Positions 58,261 to 64,000 of a stretch of DNA of 64,000 nucleotides are shown here, one piece after another. The notes under the pieces are model-generated. The model saw nothing but the letters and a program-made list of their open reading frames with translations, did no database searches and had not been told where the DNA came from. A program made the translations under genes and the position numbers. Source of the stretch: Papilionanthe hookeriana x Papilionanthe teres (lineage: Eukaryota > Streptophyta > Magnoliopsida > Asparagales > Orchidaceae); assembly GCA_022702705.1 (NCBI GenBank), contig CM040439.1, forward strand, positions 29,135,345-29,199,344, given 5' to 3'. Each line of letters begins with the position of its first letter. The stretch's first letter is position 1.

Positions 58261-59283
58261 GGGAGTATGATTTCACTAAAAAGTTAGAATTTTTGGTAAG
58301 AAGTGATGAATTCAGAGGTAGCAAAAGTTCAGAAAATGGAAATGAATTAGAGAAAATATATCAAAATAGGGAGGAGAAGACAAGAAAAAGTCCTATTTTA
58401 TTGCTTCTGCATGTTGCAGCCTCCCCAGATTAAACTTATTCATCAAAAAAGTCTGTAAAATAAACTAAAAAACAGTAGAGAACACAGATTTACCATCAAA
58501 TTTCAGAAAAAAAAAAATTAGGTGAGAAACTTAAAGTCCTAATCTACTCAACAACCATAAAAAAGTAAGTAAGAAGAAGAAAAAAAAAAAAGAAAAAACA
58601 GTAAAATCTTCATCTTCACTTCAGAGATTCTTCAGAACCAGAGATCTTAGTTACTAACCGAACCCTTTCATCACTCTAAAAGAGGAATCAATGTCTTCTT
58701 CATTCCCTTTCTCTCAAGGTCAGATCATCTATTTCTAGCCATTAGAGAATGCTCGGAGCTTCAAAAGGCTGAGCCTTCTAGAGAAAGGAAACAATTAATA
58801 TTTTATGATTTTTACCAGAAAGGAAATCATAATCATACTATTTTATTAAGACAAATAATGGAGAAACAAATGTGGACAAAGATGTACCAAACGGAACTTA
58901 TCAGGAATTCTGACAACTGGGCTTGATCTGTCACGCTGCAGAGAAGCAGATTGCAGACAATAGACATAGCGTTCGACATTCTTTTTAAATTGATTTTGGT
59001 CCTTTTAGTTGATTCTGGTAAGTAGAAAAGAAATACCCGTGAAGCTGTTTTGAGTAGAAATATAGCCGTTACATTTGAACTATGAGCAGTTACTATTTTT
59101 ATTTATCTGTTGTTTAGAGATTTAGGGCAAAGAAACATAAATCTAGAAGGAACACAAAGATTTAATGAGGTTTGACAAATGTGTCTACGTTCTCGGGAGC
59201 TGAGCGGTGAGTTTCTTTTCACTTTCAGAAAAAAAGTACAAGATGATTTTAGGGTTACGAAAACATATATATAAACCTGACAG
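58261..59283. other. Upstream region of the IQD gene
   Basis: Expected to hold leader and promoter. Poly-A stretches (58508-58520, 58580-58600) and purine-rich DNA are seen; I could not pick a convincing TATA box or transcription start. Confidence 0.4.
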
Positions 59284-59400
59284 TAGCTACGACGTAAGTC
59301 CCCTATGCCACGAGTTCGAATCCCTACTTAGTCGAATTAGCACATATGAGAAATTGGTATTTAAGACTCAGGATGATAAATCTACCATAAATACCATTTT
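59284..59400 (+). repeat. SINE-like head, related to the copy at 23156
   Basis: GTAGCTACGACGTAAGTCCC and CGAGTTCGAATCCCTAC share the CGTAAGTC and GTTCGAATC blocks and spacing with 23156-23342. No tail or target duplication is evident. Confidence 0.45.
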
Positions 59401-59534
59401 TTTAATATATATACACACGAGCTCCCAACCAACCTCATGTTCCGAACCATTCGATCATGCGTTTTAGGCAGATGCACTCAAGCGGCTCGAATCCGTGATC
59501 TCAGGAGACTCACGAACGATAACACAACTGCCGG

Positions 59535-59569
59535 TATATATATATATATATATATAAACACAACTGCCG

Positions 59570-59641
<72 letters not shown>
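59535..59641. repeat. (TA)n microsatellite pair
   Basis: (TA)~10 at 59535-59556, a short ACACAACTGCCG-type spacer duplicated from just upstream, then about 70 bp of TA to 59641. Confidence 0.95.
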
Positions 59642-59643
<2 letters not shown>

Positions 59644-60060
59644 ATTTGATTGGTTTGTTACTAAGGTTGCAGGAATAAAATGTTCATGATTTAACAGTTT
59701 GTCCAATCGGATATTTAGTTATTTTTTAATTAGTAGTCCAATCAGGATTAAATTGCATGACGTAATAAATTACAAAGCTTGAAATTCTTTTAATATAATT
59801 TAAATTATAAAATAATAAAATAATAATAATTTATTTTTAAGTATCAAAATAATATCTATGATATTTTAATTACTAGCTCAATTTATAATCTATCTATTTT
59901 ATTTCAGCTCTAAAATTAAAATAAATAAATAAAAGCTAAAAATTGATAAATATTAGAATATATTTTTTTCATAAAAAATTGTCCTAAGTCATTGGTTTGT
60001 GAGTTCAATTGTGATCCAATTATGATTTCTAATTTTGAACATGAAACAAATCTATTAAAT
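59642..60060. other. AT-rich spacer
   Basis: No feature recognised. TAAAT at 60056-60060 is the left target duplication of the next element. Confidence 0.5.
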
Positions 60061-60076
60061 TGTAATAGCTAAATAA

Positions 60077-60126
<50 letters not shown>

Positions 60127-60239
60127 TTTTATCGTTTGCCTCTCTCACACCTCCGCTTATAAGAACCAAAAAAAAAAATCCGAGAGAGAGAAAGGGATAG
60201 TGAGAGATTGAGAGAGTGGGGTGAAGGAAGTAGAGAAAT

Positions 60240-61310
60240 GAGAAGGAAGAAGAAGCCACAAGATAGAGGAAGAAGAGGCCAAAGCATAGTAGATGCTCCT
60301 GAAATTCAAGAAGAAGGAAATGAGGTAGAAAATGACGAAGTACCTCCAGCTTTTAATGTTAATATGAATGTCCTGACCTAGATGATGGCGGCGATGACTT
60401 AACTGATTCAAGAGCCCAGATGGCATCATGTTGAGAGTGATTCAGCGGTTGTGGATAAGGATTTGAAAATATTTCAAGGTTCGCATCCATCTTTGTTCAA
60501 GAGAACTGAAGATCCAATTAAAACGGAGAATTAGTTGATGAGAATAGAAAATATATTATATAGCGTGGCGTGCCCTGATGAAAGGAAAGTACATTTAGCT
60601 ACATTTATTTTGGATGGAAAAGATGAAAGGTGGTGGTGTAGCGTTTGGAAAGGTTAGGGGACATACCCGACAAGATGTTAAGTCGGAAGGATTTTGTTGA
60701 ACTTTTCAGAGAATGGTATGTTCCCCTATTCGCGCGACAATAGATGCAGGACAAGTTCATCAAGTTGGTGCAAGACGAGAAATCAGTTATGTATATGAAG
60801 TAAAGTTCATTAGACTGTCAAGGTATGCTCCACAGCTGATAGCTCGTAGAAGAATAGTGATATAAATTCCTTTCAGGATTGAAGGATTTGATTAGACAGC
60901 TGTTTGTGCTATTGGGGATTGATGACCATTTAGTTTTAGTTGAGCTGGCTAGACAAATGGAGATTGATTCTCAGTTTATTCAAAAGTGCAAGGAGAAGAA
61001 CAAAAGTGTATTGATGAAGGAGAGCACGTGGATTATTCATAAGGATTTAATGTGACGAAGCCCAAATTCAATTTTGATAGATTTAGTAGTCGTACATCTC
61101 GTAGTACAATAGTCACCTATACCAAATGTGGAAGACAACTTAAGTGTGAATGTTTGATAGACTCTAACACATGCTACTAGTGTCGTCAGCCTGGTCACAC
61201 AGTTAGAAACTGGTCGTCACTTGGCCAAAAAACCTTGAATGGATTGAAACCAGATGGAGTTCCTTCATAGAAGATTTCAAGTGGGCAAAAAGTAGAGTAT
61301 TTAGTTTCAA
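60240..61310 (+). pseudogene. Decayed gypsy gag with zinc-knuckle traces
   Basis: Gag core: LKIFQGSHPSLFKRTEDPI, stop, LMRIENILYSVACPDERK, VHLATFILDGKDERWW at about 60460-60640. Nucleocapsid: KCGRQLKCEC and CY stop CRQPGHTVRNW at about 61125-61215, the latter a zinc knuckle with its last Cys changed to Trp. Several stops and frame breaks. The 5' part begins in GA-rich sequence shared with the LTR. Confidence 0.75.
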
Positions 61311-61726
61311 CTCCTACTCGAAGTCAACCAAAACAGCTAGTTCGAGCTCGAGTTTATTCTCTTTCTCATAATGAGTCTAAAGAACCTATTGTTAATGTTA
61401 ATGTTACCAAGGATTGATGAGTTTTGTGTTTTATCGCATCTTATAGTCGTGTCATTTTAGTGTATGTCTTTATCAGAAGATGTGTCCTCTTTGTTGTTGT
61501 GCTACCTTACTTCAGATGTGATGTTACCCTGTTCCAGTTGATGGGGAATGTGAGTTAGTTATTTTGTATGAAATCTTATTTTATGACACCCATGCTTCAT
61601 CTTGTTAAATGAGATTTAAACTTCCTAATTTTTTTTTAATATTTTAAACTTTCTTTAATGGGAAGTGATTTGAGGCTTAAAGTAGATTCACTAATTTCGA
61701 GGATGAAATTTTCTAAGAAGGGAAGA

Positions 61727-63484
61727 TGATAATAACCAAAAAATGAATAATAATAATAATAATAATTTATCATTTGCCTCTCTCACACCTCCACTCATAT
61801 GAACATAAAAAAAAATAAGAGAGTGAAGGGAATCATGTGAGATCCGAGAAAGTGGGGTAAAAGAAATAGAGAAAGAAGAAGGAAGAAGATGAAGCCACAA
61901 CATAGGGAGAAGAAGAAGAAGATGATGAGGGAGAGGCATCCATGCAAGGCCGAAAGAGAAGAAGATGAAGACGAAGAAGAAAGGGGAGGCACGAACTCGT
62001 CATGCGACTAACAGAGAAAGGAGTCGTGTGATCATTTCCCCACCTGTAGTGCGACTAGTGTGAAGCTCTATCGAGAGCACGGGAAGGAAGAACTCATGGG
62101 AGCAAGTGTGCAATCTATAGGGGGTTCGACTAGCCTCATTTGCTTAGTTCGAAATTTTAGGACAGGCATAAGGTCTAAAAGGTAAGATATTAATTTATTT
62201 AAGTTATTAATGTTAATTGATTTAAATTAAATCATGAAAGTAACCCATAATAAATTTAATTAATTTTCAAAACATCATAATGTTGACTCTTACAATTTTA
62301 GGGTTTCAAATAAGCTGAGATAGAAAATGTGAGAAGACAACTTCAGGTAAAAAACTCGATTTCAATATGAATTATTATATTCTTATTAAGTCATATTATA
62401 ATTAGATTAAGAATCCTAAATTTAAAATTTAGTTATAATTAAATTGCTATTATTTCAAGTATGCAAAAAAGAAAAATATTAGAAGTTTTTACATAAAATG
62501 TTATTTGGATATGTCTACACGTATACATATGTATGTCTGGACATTACATATATATGTATATATGTTTATATAGGTAAATAAGTAGTTAATTAGATAAATA
62601 AACTATGAAATATTGATATAAAATTTAGAATTAATAGAAAAGAAGATTAGCAATGAATAAGAACTTAATTACATTTAAATTGTTATTATAAGCGCACCGA
62701 CAATTGGATTTATCTGAGAAAAATGATAGCAGACGACATAGTTGAGATGGGTAATATGTTTTTATTTTATAATAATTATGTTAATTCACACATGTTTTTA
62801 CCGTTTCACAGCTTTTATATTTAAAATGCAAAAGTTCATGTTTCTTTTTAAATGTTAAATGCATTTTTTATTTTAAACGTTAAATACAAGATAAAAATAT
62901 ATAAAATATGATATATGCATGTATATGAAAGTCACCCACAAATGATACTAACAGATGAATGCATTGTGTCCGCATATGAAATAGAAAAGGATTGACTACT
63001 TTTAAGGTGGGTTAGAAAATGTTAAACATATATTTTTAGAAGTATACGTTTAGATGGTGATTCCATATTATGAAAAGTGTAACATAAATAAATGAAAGAA
63101 AAATGAAAATATTTTTTTATTACTCTCTTTTACTATTCAGATTTTACTATTACTGTACTTTTACAAAAATATTTTAAAAGAAGAATTATTATAATTTAGA
63201 AACATGTATCAACTGACTATTATTAATTAGACACTCCAGAAAGTACATGTACAAACTCTATTGAGTGCAAACTGATAAGCATTTTAGGTTAACTTTATTT
63301 TATGTTAACTATGAAAGTTTAAATATGAATCAAATATTATAAAATTAAGTTTTATGAATTAGAATGACTTTTTTGTGTTTTGGTGAATTTTAATTGATTA
63401 TGAAATGAAACTGCTAGATAGATTTTTTCCTTCTGACCGTCAGTTCCCGCTTTAGTAATTCCAAGTCCCGGACGGATCGTGACA
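61727..63484 (+). repeat. 3' LTR of the gypsy element, about 1.76 kb
   Basis: From TGATAATAACCAAAAAATG to GGATCGTGACA. Contains an (AAT)n tract at its start (shared with, but shorter than, the 5' remnant at 60080-60126). No ORF. The end motif GGACGGATCGTGACA is common in chromovirus-type plant LTRs. Confidence 0.8.
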
Positions 63485-63489
63485 TAAAT

Positions 63490-64000
63490 GATCGATTCAA
63501 GTTTGATCTCATCAGTCCGACCCGGCCTTCAAAACAATTTTCTTACTCTACTACATTTCTTTAATTTTTTTTTTAAATTTTGTTTACTCTACTACATTTG
63601 TATGCATTAAATAAGACAAGAAATTTTGATTTAAAAAAAACCTATAAAATTATGTAATAAAAAAATTTTCACTGCAAAATTTATTTAATAAAAAATTGGA
63701 TAATTGGACCACTCATCATCATTCTTATAAAAAACAAATCTTAACGGACGGCTGAGATTAAAAGTGGCCCTTGATGAAAGTGATGTATCATTGGCTGAAA
63801 TAATCTTAAGTAGAGAACATTGAAATCCCCATCAAATGATTAAGAAGTTTTGCTATAAAGTCTGACCATTTATATCGAAGATAAAAGCAATTTGCCGACA
63901 GGAACATGTGCTCCACGAGAAGAAGAAAGAAGGGCCATTTTGTAAATTCTCAAAAAGATCTTAGGTAGATTTGTAAAAGAAAATTAATTATAAACATCCA
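63490..64000. other. Right-hand flank, nothing recognised
   Basis: AT-rich; no exon or repeat that I can identify. Confidence 0.4.

Larger units (their letters stand above)
60061..63484 (+). mobile_element. Ty3/gypsy element with internal deletions and intact 5-bp target duplication
   Basis: The element starts TGTAATAGCTAAATAAG and ends CGGACGGATCGTGACA, flanked by TAAAT at 60056-60060 and 63485-63489. The 5' LTR is reduced to its first ~200 bp (60061-60270), homologous to the start of the 3' LTR (CATTTGCCTCTCTCACACC and GAGAAAGTGGGG region). A decayed gag follows; protease, RT and integrase are absent. GAGGATGAAATTTTCTAAG, GGAAGA just before the 3' LTR is the customary gypsy 3' junction. 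Confidence 0.88.

Noticed and set aside
60029..60429. Ser/Leu-rich minus-strand frames around 60.1-60.4 kb (and 61.7-62.0 kb)
   Set aside because: They are antisense translations of the AAT and GA-rich LTR starts; the two sets resemble each other only because the LTR remnants do.

Overview
The window is nuclear DNA from a flowering plant, most likely a eudicot. It has intron-rich plant gene families, a U6 snRNA gene with the dicot-type upstream element plus TATA spacing, AT-rich intergenic DNA, and abundant plant LTR, LINE, SINE, hAT-like and MITE sequences. I cannot name the species.

Four protein genes are well supported: (1) the 5' end of a GC-rich pentatricopeptide-repeat (PPR) gene on the minus strand, 1-560, running off the left edge; (2) a seven-exon autoinhibited P-type Ca2+-ATPase, ACA4/ACA11-like, plus strand, 24511-37141, 1036 codons; (3) a five-exon cytosolic NAD-dependent glycerol-3-phosphate dehydrogenase, GPDHC1-like, plus strand, 41400-48879, 463 codons; (4) a five-exon IQ67-domain calmodulin-binding protein (IQD), minus strand, 55308-58260, 424 codons. 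One RNA gene is clear: U6 snRNA at 6936-7037 with its Pol III promoter and T-run terminator. The genes are unrelated neighbours, although the ATPase and the IQD protein both belong to calcium/calmodulin signalling.

Most of the rest is mobile DNA. To keep entries short I use these working names. Family A: ~200-250 bp whole-length foldback whose ends read like ATTTACATACATACCAC and its reverse complement; about two dozen full or partial copies, including introns of all three complete genes. Family B: foldbacks with ends resembling GAAAAAATATTGCGTCAGG or CGTACGCAGTCC, whose interiors are built from a short word that differs from copy to copy. Family C: GGGGCAATTAC foldbacks. Family D: foldbacks with words such as ACTATTTTAGTCCC. 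Family H: hAT-like elements rich in GCTCGTTC. Family T: Tourist/PIF-Harbinger-like elements with GGGTCTGTTTGG ends.

Layout: 1-0.6 kb PPR gene; 0.6-6.7 kb foldbacks and a Ty3/gypsy remnant; 6.8-7.4 kb U6; 7.4-20 kb foldbacks, a LINE scrap, microsatellites and a possible gene remnant; 20.0-22.1 kb a long solo LTR; 22.2-24.2 kb hAT-like, SINE and foldback elements; 24.5-37.1 kb Ca2+-ATPase with two large introns, one carrying a duplicated retroelement-derived block; 37.2-40.5 kb a PIF/Harbinger-like element, a near-perfect hairpin and foldbacks; 41.4-48.9 kb GPDH; 50.4-54.8 kb a decayed chimera of Ty3/gypsy gag and Ty1/copia pol with a nested solo LTR; 55.3-58.3 kb IQD gene; 60.1-63.5 kb a deleted Ty3/gypsy element with intact target-site duplication. 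No prokaryote-type system, CRISPR array or gene cluster is present. The most unusual material is the dense nested foldback population, especially family B.
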